From Anthoceros angustus (taxonomy: Eukaryota > Streptophyta > Anthocerotopsida > Anthocerotales > Anthocerotaceae): a stretch of DNA of 64,000 nucleotides. The translations under genes and the position numbers were made by a program. Below the pieces are notes generated by a model. That model worked only from the letters and a program-made list of their open reading frames with translations, ran no database searches and was not told the DNA's origin. The stretch lies in assembly GCA_010909165.1 (NCBI GenBank), contig VJWM01000007.1, positions 1-64,000 of the forward strand, given 5' to 3'. Below are positions 31,601 to 44,411 of this stretch, piece by piece. Every line of letters starts with the position of its first letter. Position 1 is the first letter of the stretch.

Positions 31601-34248
31601 TTGGCGTTGCTCTGGTGATGAGAGGCTAATCAGCTTGTGCTGCTCGTCACGCGTTTTTGAAATGTGAGGTTACCAGGAGGATGATGTTCAAGCAACCACA
31701 CCTTGATGATCTACTCCATCAGATGGTGGCATAGGCTACACATCTGGAGGTGGAGTTGTGGATGTTGTATGTATGTATTTATGTATGTGCATGAAACGGG
31801 AACATTCCGGGTATGAGTGGAGCTAGCTATATTTAGCAGGTGCTGTGGGTGGCTTGTGTCGGATTGGCCATCAATGATTGATCAGTTGAGAAGTCACAGG
31901 TTTTTTTACCACTTTGACTCTGGCAAGCTCATTAAGTGGGGCCATGTGGGAAGTCCCACGTTGGAGAAGCCCCAAGCAGCCGTTGAATGTTCAACGTCCA
32001 TGCAACAATCCTCTCCAGGCTCCCTCACGTGCCTCGCCCATGCCTCTCGGCATTCTTGAAGCAAACGTCCAGACTCTGCATCGAGCACTCTTCACCGATT
32101 TGAGTTCAATTAGTTGGGAACTGGGCTACGAGACTCGAGAGCAGGCCATGATGGATGATGGAGCAGAGAGCGAGCGATGGAGTCTGGATGGCATCATGAT
32201 GCACACAGCGGAAGCCCCTCACCGGATTCATTCATGAAATGCGTTTGCGCCCCCTGCCTTCATCAGCTTCGCTCCTGGGCAGCCATGTACTGGCCATGGA
32301 GGATGATGGGTGGGTGGCAGGGTACATGAAAGTGCAGTACTGGATGCACCATTGCAGGCAGCAGGCATTCATGGGCAGCGCTCGCACTTACAGCGGCGGT
32401 CTTCATCATGCAGCCCAGAGCCTGCAGTCTGAACCGAGATTGAAGAAGGTGGGTTTTGCATGACGTGGGTCACAGATGTGGCATGATCCACATCAACAGG
32501 CAGGCTGTGAGAGGCCCTGCGAAGGCAGCATCATCATCACATGAGTCAGGTACACACGCCGTAGGGGACCGACGAGGGCAGACGGCGACGGAGACGCAGA
32601 CCGAGAAGACATTCTGCTGGGAGGCAAGTCTTCCTTGGTCACTCAGGAGCACCAACCCGTGACCCATGATCCGTGTCTCCACGGCAAGGGGTCCTTCTGC
32701 TTTTCATTTTGGCCCCAGCGATGGCATTGCACCCCGCAATTGGAACTGGAACAACAGACAGGAGATCCCTTCATTTGCTCGCCCTTGTCCTCGGCCCTGA
32801 AGTTGGGTGGCATGGCATCTGTGAGTGCCATCACAGAAGGTGGCCTGCCTACCAGCCTCTCGGCCAGCAGCCCCACACATGCGGGAAAAGCAACTTGGTG
32901 AGAGGCCATTGGTACAGCTGCCGCGGGCCCACTGTGCGCACTGCGCTGCGGTTCCACTGTTCAACGGAGTCCATCGCCCGGCCTTCTGCACCATCATTTT
33001 TTACAGCCCAGGATTTGCGGTTTTACTGGCACACCACCCACAGCTCCTCTTTCTATGTCACAGTCCCTGTACCTCATAGGTGAAGAGCTGCTGTGCTGCT
33101 CCTCTCTCCAGAAGCACCAGCTGCTAGCTCTCCCATCCCCGAGACAGCAGGGAGGAGCTGATGAGCTGCCGGAGCTGCAGCTGCTACTGCTGAGCTTCCG
33201 ACGTGGGTGCTCCTTCTGATGATGAAGGGTCTCTCCTCCTTTGCTCTCTCTCCAGGGCCGGGCTCTGGGTCATGATGGGCGCACTCGCAGCTGATCTACC
33301 CGTTGCTCCGCCCGCGCCTGCGGCTGCTGCGCAGCAGTGATGCATCCGTGCCTGTGGCAGGCCCAGTGCGCGTCCAGTTGGGGGACACAGCATCGGCCTC
33401 TCTGCCACCTTCCGCGGCGTGCATTGCGTGTGCTGTCGCTGTCGCGTGGCCTGGCCCAGCATTGCGTGCTCGGAGGGCTGTGGGGTCTCGGGAGGTAGGA
33501 GGAATTGGAGCCCGAGGCAAGGGAAGCGGGTGGCAGATCAGGCGGGCTGTGGGCTGGACGGACAGCGGAATTTTGCGTGCTGAGAATGAGCGCCTTGTCA
33601 ACCCAGCCGGAGACTTGGAGGAGGAAGGTCCTGATCAACATGTGCAGGTGGATACCCAGGAGAGCTCACAGGACGGACTTCGACTTCGGTTTGTCGACAC
33701 AGCTTGCCTGAGGACGCTGTGGGTTGAGGCCTGTCGTGCGGGAGGAACTGGTGTTTGAGCCCTGCAAGGGCGTCCATCACGGCCCTTTCTTTCTGGGAGG
33801 AAGAGTAGGGGATCTGTCGTCAATGCCGGCGCCTTTGAGCATGTGTTCTGCTGCAACTTGTTGAGCTGCAGCGGCTGTGGTGAGGCCCAGCTACTTGCAT
33901 TACCTCGCCTGCCCAATTTTGCCTCTGCGCGTAGCTTTCCTTGAACTTTTCTGAGTCCGTCACGGTGGTAGATCGGGTTGGGATGTCCCTCTTCGGCCAG
34001 CCGGCGTTTGCGTTTGGTTAGTCATAGATCGGAACCGTGTGAGACAAGCGCGTGATGGCCTGGGGCTCGGCTGTGTAGTCCGTGACAACTGTGCAGCTCG
34101 TGGAGCTCTTCTTAGTGACCCAGATCTTGAACGGATCTGTCGTTTCTTACTGTATGCGTTGTGTTCGTGGGCCTTGACAGCTACGAACAACATCGCCACA
34201 GCGGAATTGCTCGGACTTCCTTCGGAGCGAGATCTGCCGACTGGCTGT
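29221..34248. other. Long intergenic region, no gene recognised
   Basis: It holds the sterol reductase promoter side and the upstream part of the TRM-like gene. Frames on both strands are short, GC-driven and without domains. A run of AAAGCCC 8-bp units occurs near 29741-29772 and a GCT microsatellite at 31564-31596. The plus frame from 34039 runs in frame into the TRM-like gene and may include its 5' UTR or a longer N-terminus. Confidence 0.5.
31564..31596 (+). repeat. (GCT)11 microsatellite
   Basis: Eleven perfect GCT units in non-coding DNA. Confidence 0.95.
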
Positions 34249-37200
34249 ATGGGAGGAATGTTGCAATTTTTCGATTTGAACCAGGCGCTGGCTGCTAAGC
34301 ACAAGCTTCTCGCGGATCGAAGATATGGAGATGGTGGGCTTTGTGCCTTGCATGGCAGTGGCTTTTTCAATGATGGCTCTCCTCGTTTGGGTGCTAATTC
34401 TCTGAGTCTTATGTTGTGCAGCCTTGCCAGCTTCTCAAGCAGACTTCTTCTCTGCCTCGGGCATGGAGGCTCCGAGGAACAGTGTGGACTATTCAGTTGC
34501 TGAGACACCGCGAACCAGCACTGCCCAACTTGATTTCTTTTCAGGGTTGGAAGCTCCAAGAAATAGCCATGCTAACCAGGAGGACATTCCTGTGGCTTCG
34601 TTTATTCCCACGAAGCTAAATTTTCCTGGAAACGTAGCTCATGCCGACTTCCTCTCAGGGTTAGAAGCTCCCAGAAACAGCCATGCCCATCAGGATGATA
34701 TCCCCGTGGCTACTTTCATCCCTAACAAGTTAGAATTTCCACGAAGTACAGCTCAAGCGGATTTCTTGTCAGGTCTGGAAGCTCCAAGAAACAGTCATGC
34801 TAACCAGGAGGACGTTGCTGCGGCGTCCTTCATCCCCTCGAGGTTGAATTTCCAAGGAAGCATCCCTCAAGCTGATTTCTTCTCGGGACTAGAGGCTCCA
34901 AGAAATAGTGTGGACTACTCAGTGTGTGACACGCCACGGACCAGTCATGCCAGGCAGGATGACGTACCTGTACGTTCTCGAACATGACTGACCCATGCTA
35001 TGGTGCAGCATTTTGTTCATGTGTGGTGCAGACTTTTGGTTCTAAATAGTCTGTTTCTACATGTGCAGTTTGGCTATGAGTTTCCCAAGAATCCCCTTGT
35101 CTCACCCCCACCAGGGAAGTTCTTCAATCCTGGAATGTCGAGGAGAGATGGTGCGGTCGAAAAAGATTCCAGGCGGAATGCTGCTGTACCAGCCCCGAAG
35201 ATTCCTGTTCCTGGTGATCCTGTTGCAGAGTTTGAGTCACGACGCAGGGCTCCGGGTGTGGTTGCCCGCCTCATGGGTCTGGAAGCGTTGCCTGAGGCTA
35301 AGCAGTTGAGGAAAGACCCCATCATGGCTGAGTCAGAAATGCAGCCACCAAGGAAGTCATCTGCTGAGGCCAGTGCTCCCCAACGTCTGAAGAAAAGTGT
35401 GAAGGATTCTGTACAGCACAGGAGAGGCCCTGATCTGGCACCCTCACAACAGGCCTTGAAGTCACAGCCACCTTCACCGAAGGTACCCAGTGAGACATCA
35501 TATTCCCTGAAGAAACCACAGGAGATCCGGATTTTGTATCCTAAGCAGTTGCCCTCTCCTGAAGGATCGCCCTTAAGGGAGTCTCCCCGTCTTCGAAGTC
35601 TCGAAATTCCAGAGAGTGTCCATGACAAAACAAGGTTTGAGCAACTTGCATTTCGGGACCACCCACAGGAGAAGCAGCTGCAGGAGTTTAAGAAGCAATT
35701 TGAGGCTAAGCTTCAGCCCAAGGATAAGACCCGTGCAAACCAGCTGGAAGGTTCAGATAAGGAGTTTGAGGACAAGAAGATCCTTGTTCGTGAGAGACTG
35801 AATGAAGCAAAGAAGACATTGGGACGGGAGAAGCTGAGTGAAGCGAAACGTCGGGCTGCAAGGCAGAAACTGAAGGAGTCTAAGGAGTTTCTGGAGGCCT
35901 TGGAGTTTTTGCAATCTAACAGGGAGTTCTTCCTTAGGTTTCTGCAAGAGCCATTGTCCTCCTTGGCCAAGCAGATGCAAGAGCCGGAATCACCACAGAA
36001 GTTGTATAAATCGGATAGAAAGCAGCCTCGCAATTCAAGCCTCCATGGTGAATCGAAAAGAGAAGGGCTTAACGCCAGGGCACCTGTGTCAGTGTTTGAT
36101 GATGAAAGGAAGAACAGGGAAGCCAAGTTATTATTTCAGAGGCAGCAGGGGCCTAAATCTCCAGCGGATCTGGCTATGTTCTCGAGAATGAAAGCTTCTT
36201 CTGATGGGGAGCTTGGTCAGCACCATGGCAGGCGGGGTTCCCCAGGTGCAACAGATGTTGAAAGTGGGCTGACAAGAATCGTAATCCTCAAGCCAACACT
36301 GGGAAAAGGCAGCCCTCTGAGGTCGATATCTCCAGCTTGTTCGCCTCGGCCATACCGGTCTGGCATTGATCGGAAAGATAATACCAGGCAGGGAGCTAAG
36401 GACATTCTGCGAGATGCGAGGAATGGGGGAGGGCAGAACTTTCATGATGGAGGTGGTGCATTGTCTGGGGACGAGTCTCGGTTCAGGGGAACACAAAAAG
36501 ATCCCAGAGTCATTGCAAGGGAGATTGTTAGGAAAGCACAGGAGACTGCCAGTAAGAAACTAGGCAGGGAGGCTCCTCGGGCTGGCAGCCCCTCTGTCAC
36601 AAAGTATGGAAGTACAGGGAAAAGAGTTTCAGTTTCTCGTGCTGGAACTGATAGTGGGGAGATCACTGCGAGCAGTGATGGAGATGGATCCATGACCCCA
36701 TCTAGGTTGAAGCCTTACCGAGATTCCCCTGGAAGGTCTGCAAGTAGCTCTCCTCGGATGCGGTCATTGGATGTAGCAGCAAATAGTGCCAGCAGGGATG
36801 TGAAGAAACGAGTACCAGAAAGAATCAAGATTTTACAGCCAGAAAAGGCTTTAGAGGAGCCACAGCCAAAGGCAATGTCTCCCTTGGGTAGAAATGCTGC
36901 TTTGGTGAACATGAGTAAGCCAGGCTCTCCTCAGCCTGCTAGTCCTGTGAAAGCCCGGGAACTGAGCAGGCATGTGGCAGAAAGCCTCATTGAAAACCAG
37001 AGCTTCTCGGTATCTGATGCATATGTCAGTGCAGATGAGAAAAGGTCTGGAAAGCCATCAAGGTCTGAGAAGGTGTTCAAGATGGACAAGATGTCAAATC
37101 CACCCCAGAAGAGTACCGAGGAGGGCAAAGATGGGTCGCTCAGAGTGCTAACACGAAGTAGGTCCCTGCCCAACTCAGTGTCAACCGACTGGACTCATGC

Positions 37201-38822
37201 TGATACAAAGGTTAGGAAGCCTGGAAGTATGTCCGTGGGCCAGACCAGTGATGTCCCAGAGAGATCCAGACCTGTGAAACCAAGTGACTCACCAAGGATT
37301 CGACCCTTGGCTAGTAAAGCAGATGGCATAGTTGGCCACTCGCAGGAGAGCGGTGGTGAAGGAACACCAACCAGTTCTGAAGTCTCATCTCAAAAGTTAA
37401 ACCTACAGGAAGCTGCAAATCAGATGGAAGGTGCAAAAGACCACGCCCAGCGAAGGGAAGAGGTGGTCTCGGATGCTGTCCCTCTAGTGAATCCCAGCAC
37501 GTGTGAGGTCCGGACCTCTGAGATGTCCGATGCTTCACAGGCATGTGTCAATTCTGTCAGCGACGCCCATGGACCTGAGCCAACAGGTCAAGTCCAATTC
37601 CAGGAGCCCAGCCAGAAGGTCGTCGAGACGAGCAATGACTGTGAGGCAAAGGTGAATGTCCTGTTGTGGTTCTGCTTCGTTCTCCTTCGTTTGTGTGACT
37701 TGGTAGACACGGCTTTTCTCACTTTACTTTCTCCAGCAGGTGGTACAGGAAGCCCGGGAACTCTGGCCCCTTTCATCAGATGGTTTGGACAATGCAGACG
37801 GCGCTTCGGAAGCCAGTGTTGAAAAGGGTGGTCAACCCAGTCCTGTCTCAATTCTCGATTCTCCGTTTGAGCAGGAGAGTCCACAGAGCCCTCCAGCTGA
37901 TTTCCAGGAAGTTGCATCCGACCTTCAAGGTGAGTTTGCATGATGATTCTACTTGTGAAATCTGGCTCGTGGCTGTGCAATCCTTGGACTCCATCTTTGA
38001 CACGTCGGTTGTACAGAGTTGCGCCTGAGGCTCCAGCTGTTGAAGCTAGACGGCATCGAAAGGCCAAGAGACGATCTAGGAGATCAGGAGCAGAGTGCAC
38101 CAAGCTTGGGAGTGCTGAACACGAGATTAGCCACAGAGGAGGCTGATCGTATAAGCGCTGAAGCTGCTGCCATCTCCTCCCAGCTGTCTAGACTGGATGA
38201 GGATGCCTACAACATCTCAAGTCTGAAGTGTCCAAAAGGCAGAGAAGCTGATATGGCATACGTCCGAGACCTGCTTGTGGTCTCAGGTTTTGCTGTGGGC
38301 ACAGCTGCAGCCTTGTGCCGGTGGTTTTCACCCTCCCGGCCCTTGGACATCTGTCTTTTCGACAAGTTGGAAGACTTCTATTGCAGTTCTCAGGCAACGA
38401 AGAGAAGTGCAAGGAAGACGAGCACTTTACCAGAAGAGGAGCAACAGCAGATTGACACAATGAACAGGCGTATCTTGTTCGAAGTCGTCAACGAGGTTCT
38501 GCTGAAGAAGCTGGGGCCTTATCTCAACCAGCTTCCTTGGGTCAAGTCGCCGAAACTCGCCCTGCGCCCCACCCCGACGGAGAAGCAGCTGGTCCAGGAG
38601 ACATGGGACGAGATATGCACTTGTCACATGCCCATAGAGGGTCCGAACTATACGTTAGAGAACATGGTGGAGAGGGATCTGAAGAGGGGAAGGCAATGGA
38701 TGGCATTCCAGGAGGAGGCTGAGCAGGTTGGCATCGAGCTGGAGGGCCAAATTCTGGGCGACCTGATTGAAGAGGCAATTCACGATCTGCTATCGCGCCA
38801 GAGCCCAATCAAACGGATCTGA
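34249..38822 (+). CDS. LONGIFOLIA/TRM-like protein (VARLMGL motif and DUF4378), 5 exons
   Basis: TRM family proteins bind TON1 and microtubules and shape cell division planes and cell elongation. Exons: 34249-34333, 34422-34969, 35069-37651, 37737-37929, 38017-38822, giving 1,404 residues with consistent phase. The N-terminus has G-G-M-L-Q-F-F-D-L-N. Exon 2 encodes about five ~38-residue repeats. V-A-R-L-M-G-L is at 35261-35281. A long basic, serine/proline-rich middle with a lysine/glutamate coiled-coil-like stretch (about 35640-35970) follows. The last exon is the DUF4378 domain, with Y-V-R-D-L-L-V-V-S-G-F, L-F-D-K-L-E and V-N-E-V-L. The start is uncertain: the frame is open back to an ATG at 34039. 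Exon 4 has a CAGCAG acceptor that could be used at either AG. The repeat-bearing exon 2 is unusual for the family. Confidence 0.88.
34455..34960 (+). repeat. In-frame ~38-codon repeats in exon 2 of the TRM-like gene
   Basis: The core A-D-F-x-S-G-L-E-A-P-R-N-S is repeated about five times, separated by Q-x-D-x-P-V-A-x-F-I-P-x-K-L segments. The first and last copies instead carry V-D-Y-S-V and T-P-R-T-S. Frame is kept throughout, so the repeats are translated. Confidence 0.85.
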
Positions 38823-41800
38823 GAAGTCTGGGACACGGATCGTCCGCACAAAGCAGCTGATGTGTGCTAACCATGTGGACCTTAAAAAGCTTAACGCTGA
38901 CTGCACCTTTTGCTGTATATGTGTTGCAACTTGTGTATAACCTTAGCCACAGCCACAGCCACAGCCTAGCCTAGCCTAGCCTAGCCTAGCCACCGAGCCC
39001 TCCATCTGTACTGTAGCGCAAATGTCTCAACCAAGGCAGTCGTCACTCTGCTTGACCACACTCCAGTTGAGAAGTTTTGCTAGTGTACTAGACAGAATTT
39101 GATATCCCCTTGTATTCTATGGCAAGGACTGTAGCAGAGGATAGGAGACTGCATCTCCAGCTCCACTGCGCCCGGCTCTATACCAAGCAGTAAAGCCAGC
39201 CTTCAGTTTCTTCCTTCCTTCCTTCCTTCTGCAACGACCCAGGCGAAATGGAAAGCGTAGAAAACAAATTTGTTTCTCCGCATGAAAAAGCGGATTACCC
39301 CTCCTTTTTCTGGGGGACAGAATTATACAACACATACTTAGGAAGCAAAGATGAACTTTGATCTGATAAGGAGGCGCACAGTGAGCTCGGGGGAAATGGG
39401 AACACTCTTGTTCGGGGGACAAGGGGAAAGGGAAGAGGAGCCTGCAGCAAAACCCCGAGATCCGTGAGAGAGCCCACCAAAATTCCAAGCCACCGTCACA
39501 GCACGATGCACGTGAGCCATAGAGATAATCTGATCATTGAGCCACTCAAGATCAGAGACGAGCGCGTCAACCACGCACTTGTCAAGGAGCATCGGAGAGA
39601 CAGGCCTTCCAATTGTGCATTATCCTCTTGTTATCATGAACATGGCACGAATGAGGGGAGGACGTGGCGCCCAACTGCTAGCAGAGGCTCCTGTTTCAGT
39701 TCTCCAGCTCCCTGCATGCATCCGTGGTCACTGCGTGACGAGGCTGGAGACTGGAGGGGCATTCTGGAAGCAGCAGTTGGACCTGTGAGTCCACCCGCAA
39801 CGTCCACCCACCTTTCTGCCTGGCTGCAACCTTTGCCAAACCAGTCGGATGTTGCCATTTCGTGTTTGCCGAGGATTCTGAGAGGTTGTGTCAGGCACAC
39901 CTGTATCCGCCTGTCTGAGCATTCTAGGTCACCACATCCTTTGTGTTTGTTCATGCTTTCAAAAACCTGCCGTGCTTCTTTCACTTCACCACATTTTGCC
40001 CCTTTGCTTGCACATTTTTGGCCTTGGCCTGCGAGGTTGCCGAGACTATGGGGTACCTGTCAAAGAGCATGCGTCATTTGCTTGCTTGCTGCAGGGCTGC
40101 AGGTAGAGCCTTGTTGATACCTGTTGCTTCATGTCGACAGGGTGATCTCGCTGATCTTGATTGCTGCAGCACAGAAGTTGCATCAGGCTCAAATGACTAC
40201 ACATGTATACGAGTGGTAAGGCTTCTTTGTTTTCACGCTTGGCTAAATCCCATATGTCTGCTTGACGTGGTTGCTCATAGTGTGATGTTGGTTTGTACTC
40301 TACAGTGGCCTCCCTGATGGGTAGATACGCTGTTTGTGTGCTGCGCGTTCATCAAAAGCCTGTGACACAATTTCAATTTAGCCCACAGCAGAAGAACCAC
40401 CTGCTCTCGTCAGTGCTTCTCGTCAGCAGAAGAATCATCTGATGGGTACCCTGTTTTTGTGCTGCGCGCTCCTCAAGATGTGCAAGGTTCCAACTTTGCA
40501 TGAAAATTGTCGTCTCTGGAATGTGGCCATCTACAACGGCTTCACGCCAGCATATGCTTCGTCCTGACAAAGACGCCGGTATGTCAAGCACAAGGTGTCA
40601 AAGCTAAGTGCCCCGGCCATTCCTTATTTCTAGAAGCTTTAAGCTGTGCAACGCTTGACAAGCAACCGTGCTTCAGGTGTGAAGATGGTTAGCTTACGTA
40701 GGCAAGTGTAAGTGTCTTTGTGGTTAGGGTAGCATTTGTGATAAGATTTCAGAGGATTGTTTCGTCGTTTTATAATGTGTTGTTATCCCTGCAGATGAAA
40801 GGCAGGAAAAAGTCCAGGAAAAGAAAGGATGTGAAGCTTTGAAAGAAGACGTATCATTTGAGAGTCCCAAACCCATCACTGCCTCTCAACCGTCTAGAGG
40901 TGGAGGGGCCCGCCCGGAGGGTGTCAACTTCTGGCGGAGTCAATTTGATCGTATGGAGATATCCGCTTTGTGCTTGCATTCATGGCTAAGATATGCCTTC
41001 TGCTGTCCGAGTATCTGGGCAGAACTGGCTTGTGGCATTAGGGGAGTCTGAGTGGCGTCTGTTTGGCTTGCAGACTGCCGGATATATGGCTGGAATCCTG
41101 TTAATAATGGCATGCTCGTCCACTGCTTGACAGGCCACACATAAGCGGTGGTGAGCCTATCTATCATTTCCAGAGATGGTTATTTTTCAAACCGATGTTG
41201 TGTGAAAGGGATGCAGAGTTGATCAAACTTGATTGTGAATCCGTACAGACTTTTGTGTTGGATGTCTACCCTTTTGATCCAAGGATAGCGAGGATTGCTG
41301 GATATGCCGGCCGTGTAATGATCTGAGATGTAAGTTGCTCTACCAAACTGTGCTACCTGGACAGAAGCATGCATTCAATCAAACTATTTATGATTACATG
41401 TCGTTCCACACCGTTTTGAGTTGTTTCAAGCGTAATGGAGTTGGTAGCCCTGTCAATGGGCTGGTGATGGAACTGTCATTTCTTTTGTTGTAATTTGGTC
41501 AGATTTGTTTCTGACACGTGCTTTGAACTCGGTACTCAGATCTGGAAAGGTCCTTGCATTGCACAATTTGAGACTGGAGACTTTGAATTGGTTGATGGCA
41601 ATTCCTTTCCGTGTGTGTTCTAACCGGATTAGTTGAAACCAGATCGACATGAGTATCCTGCCACAGATTTTCATGGCGCAGGTGGTCAACATCTCAAAGG
41701 TGGGAATGGCCGCTACTCTCCGAACACCTCCCCTCCTTGAAACGTGAGATGCGTCCTCGTCCCCTCCGTCTCCGAGACCGGATGCTGGACCGGCACCTCG

Positions 41801-41903
41801 CCCCACCCAGGCATGGTCTTGCTCACCTGCATCAAGCATGCACCACACGCCATTGATTTCAGCCTCAGCCAGGCTAGGCTGCAGCCACAAGAATCGAGCA
41901 CCA
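38823..41903. other. Intergenic, no gene recognised
   Basis: The 3' flank of the TRM-like gene includes tandem CCACAG and CTAGC units at about 38948-38990. A plus-strand segment after a TTATCCCTGCAG acceptor-like site (40785 onward) stays open to about 41051, with a basic then serine/proline-rich reading. It could be an exon of an unrecognised gene but has no partner exon that I can support. Confidence 0.35.
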
Positions 41904-42377
41904 CTACTCACTGACGTTCACCTGGAAATCAGTAGGCTCCTCCTGCGCTCGGGCTGCCTTGTCCTTGGTCACCTCCTTGGGCTCTGCGGCGTGGAACTCC
42001 TCGCCCGACCTGCGATCGTCGGGGATGGAGCTTCGTGTCAGGGGATCGTTCTCGGGTGACCTCACAGGGCTGACACCGTAGGTTGGCTCCACTGCTTGCC
42101 GCTGGCTGTTGCTGTGCAGAAACCGCAGCTGCTGAACTCCACGAATAGCCTGCCGAACAGGCTGACAACATTTCGAAGACGATGAAATCAGGTGAAGGTA
42201 CATCGTGATCAATCCGCCACAAGCTGCACCCACCACGAGACTTGAGCCCAACTCGTTGGAACCCACGAACGCTCCGACGGCATGGCCATTTCCGCTTCCA
42301 ACGTGTCCTTGGAAAGGGCCGCCATTTGTCGCCGACTCCAATATTTCAAGGTCCGCTGCGTTTATTTCCGAGCACAC
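41904..42377 (-). CDS. Hypothetical 157-residue ORF, doubtful
   Basis: An open minus-strand frame ends just downstream of the acid lipase stop. It has one hydrophobic stretch (S-L-V-V-G-A-A-C-G-G-L-I) and a charged C-terminus. The end, GTCAGTGAGTAG, could be read as a stop or as a splice donor. No family was recognised, and other frames of the same GC-rich DNA are also open, so it may not be a gene. Confidence 0.2.
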   Translation of the reverse strand: MCSEINAADLEILESATNGGPFQGHVGSGNGHAVGAFVGSNELGSSLVVGAACGGLITMYLHLISSSSKCCQPVRQAIRGVQQLRFLHSNSQRQAVEPTYGVSPVRSPENDPLTRSSIPDDRRSGEEFHAAEPKEVTKDKAARAQEEPTDFQVNVSE

Positions 42378-42399
42378 AGAGTTTGTTCTTATTCCAAAA

Positions 42400-44411
42400 T
42401 CAAGAACTAAAGTTTTCTATGAAGTTGATAACCTCTTGGTTAACATCCGAATCTAAACTATTGCTGTATAGGAAGTCTGCATGTCCATAGTTGGGGATTT
42501 GCCGACTTTGCGGTGGAACAGGGAGCTGTGTAAAGAGGAAGGTCACATCCGCTGGTGTTGCGAATTGATCATTTCCTCCATAAAATATTAGGATGGGGAG
42601 AGTTGGGTTCACATTGCCTAGGAGATAAGTTGGTGGAATATAGGATTCATAGATCTCCATGTTCCGATTTGGTGTCCCATAATCATATGCTTGAAAGTTC
42701 TCCAAATTCATGCCTGCAATTGGGATTAACCACAATACAATTTATTAGTAATCTTTTTCATGTAATTGCTCTTATGATACTTGAAGTATCTATAATACAA
42801 CACTTACTTTGAGTAAGATGAGCAATAGCTTTTGTGGAAGTACAAGCATGAGATCCACTATAAAGGTCGAAGACTTTATCATTGTCAATACAACAATTAG
42901 GACCTGCATAAAAATAATACAATATATGAATATAAATTAAAAATAAATTTATTTTATATAATACAACAATGAGGTTAAAATGAAAACCAGTTAACGTCTC
43001 CAAAGCTAACTTCTTCACGTTTGTGGAGTTGGGAAGACTGCCAAATGATTGACCAAAACTGCACGAATATTTGAAAACTAAGAATAAGGAGAAATATTAA
43101 AATAAATCATAAAATAAATTTACTAACTAAAAAAGAATCAAATATATTATCCACTTACCAACTCAAACAAATACTTGGGATCCTTGAGTTATAAGCTATC
43201 TGTTATTCAAGAATATAATTATTTGGGTAAGATAAATATTTTATAGTGGATTTTAATAATTACATATAATCAAGCAAGTATTCAAAATATAATTATTTGG
43301 GTAAGATAAATATTTTTGTTATGGATTTTAAAAATTACACATAATCAAGCAAGTATTCAAAGAAACTTACACCCCCCAAGTTAGATGCTCGAATTGCTAA
43401 AAGAAGAGGAGCACTAGCTTTAGCCACAAAAATAACGGGTGCCAACAATATCATGGAAGCAAAATAATCATTGCCTTGATAGCTTACAGCTCCAAGTCCA
43501 ACTCTAGCTCCCTGTGTATCAAAAATAAGAATAAAAAATTTATATATATATATATAATTATTTAATTATTTTAAATATATGTCATAGATTACCTGTGAGT
43601 AGCCTACAAAGTGCATTTTGCGCCCTCCTGTGTATTGATAGATATAGCTTGTTAAAGCAGGCCAATCGTAGTTTGCAAGTTCATCTCCATCCCAATCCCA
43701 AAATTCCTGCTCATGCCATGTTCGGTTCGTCTCAAATTCTTGACTAATTTAACATAAAGTACATAAGTTCTGAATTTGAGAATACAACTTACAAATTGAT
43801 TGGGGTTAAGAGTTTGATGCCCAAATGTCCATTTGCTAGATCTCTCATTACCAATCCATATACTATAACCCTTTGCAGCAAGTGCAAATGGCGTAGGATT
43901 TGTGGAGACAAACCAAGAATCCCCACCAACAAATGTACTATGTAGAAACAAGACATGGCCAAGTGGTGAAATAGTGCCATCCGAATTAACTTGCTTATTC
44001 AGATCATTTCTCACAATATTTTGCAGAGTGAGAAGAAAACCATTTGAGAACACCTGCACCACCAGCAGCATCCGACAAAGAGTGTGAACAAACTATTAGA
44101 TCATCTTGTATTGATAACAAGAGCAAAGAAGAGAGTGAAATATCTCATCCGACAAAGAGTGTGAACAAACTATTAGATCATCTTGTATTGATAACAAGAG
44201 CAAAGAAGAGAGTGAAATATCTCACCGTATGTTCGGTACAATTATATTGAGGTCCAAATGGTGCTATAATTGATTCACAAAACCCAGTTCCAACCCACTG
44301 TGGAGATTGAGGAGCTCCATATTGCACAACTGGACTAGAGAAGGCTTTAGGAAAGTCCACAAGAGCACCAATCCATGCTAAGGAAAGGGCTAGAAATATG
44401 ATTGCCCTCAT
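42400..44411 (-). CDS. Acid (triacylglycerol/cholesteryl ester-type) lipase, 8 exons
   Basis: An alpha/beta-hydrolase of the plant TAG lipase 2 / lysosomal acid lipase family, probably secreted or vacuolar. Exons (plus coordinates): 44226-44411, 43793-44053, 43593-43706, 43371-43511, 43159-43199, 42988-43058, 42808-42903, 42400-42713. Phases join and the product is 407 residues, the usual family size. A signal peptide-like N-terminus (M-R-A-I-I-F-L-A-L-S-L-A-W) is followed by G-H-V-L-F-L-H and the nucleophile elbow G-Y-S-Q-G (Ser186, split by intron 3). The probable triad is completed by Asp352 (Y-G-G-N-D) and His381 (G-H-A-D-F). C-C-I-D and T-S-T-K-A-I-A-H-L match the family lid region. Coding DNA and introns are AT-rich, unlike the GC-rich F-box gene next door. 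Introns 1 and 4 contain short tandem duplications. Confidence 0.93.
43206..43364. repeat. ~80-bp tandem duplication in lipase intron 4
   Basis: AATATAATTATTTGGGTAAG through ATAATCAAGCAAGTATTCAA occurs twice in succession with a few substitutions. It is confined to the intron. Confidence 0.85.
44070..44224. repeat. 77-bp tandem duplication in lipase intron 1
   Basis: ATCCGACAAAGAGTGTGAAC through GTGAAATATCTC is present twice, almost identically. One copy abuts the exon 1 donor. In the other copy the donor dinucleotide is not reproduced, so splicing should not be duplicated. Confidence 0.9.

Noticed and set aside
39117-40600. Several 60-217 codon frames after the TRM-like gene
   Set aside because: No domains, poor protein-like composition, and overlapping frames on both strands.
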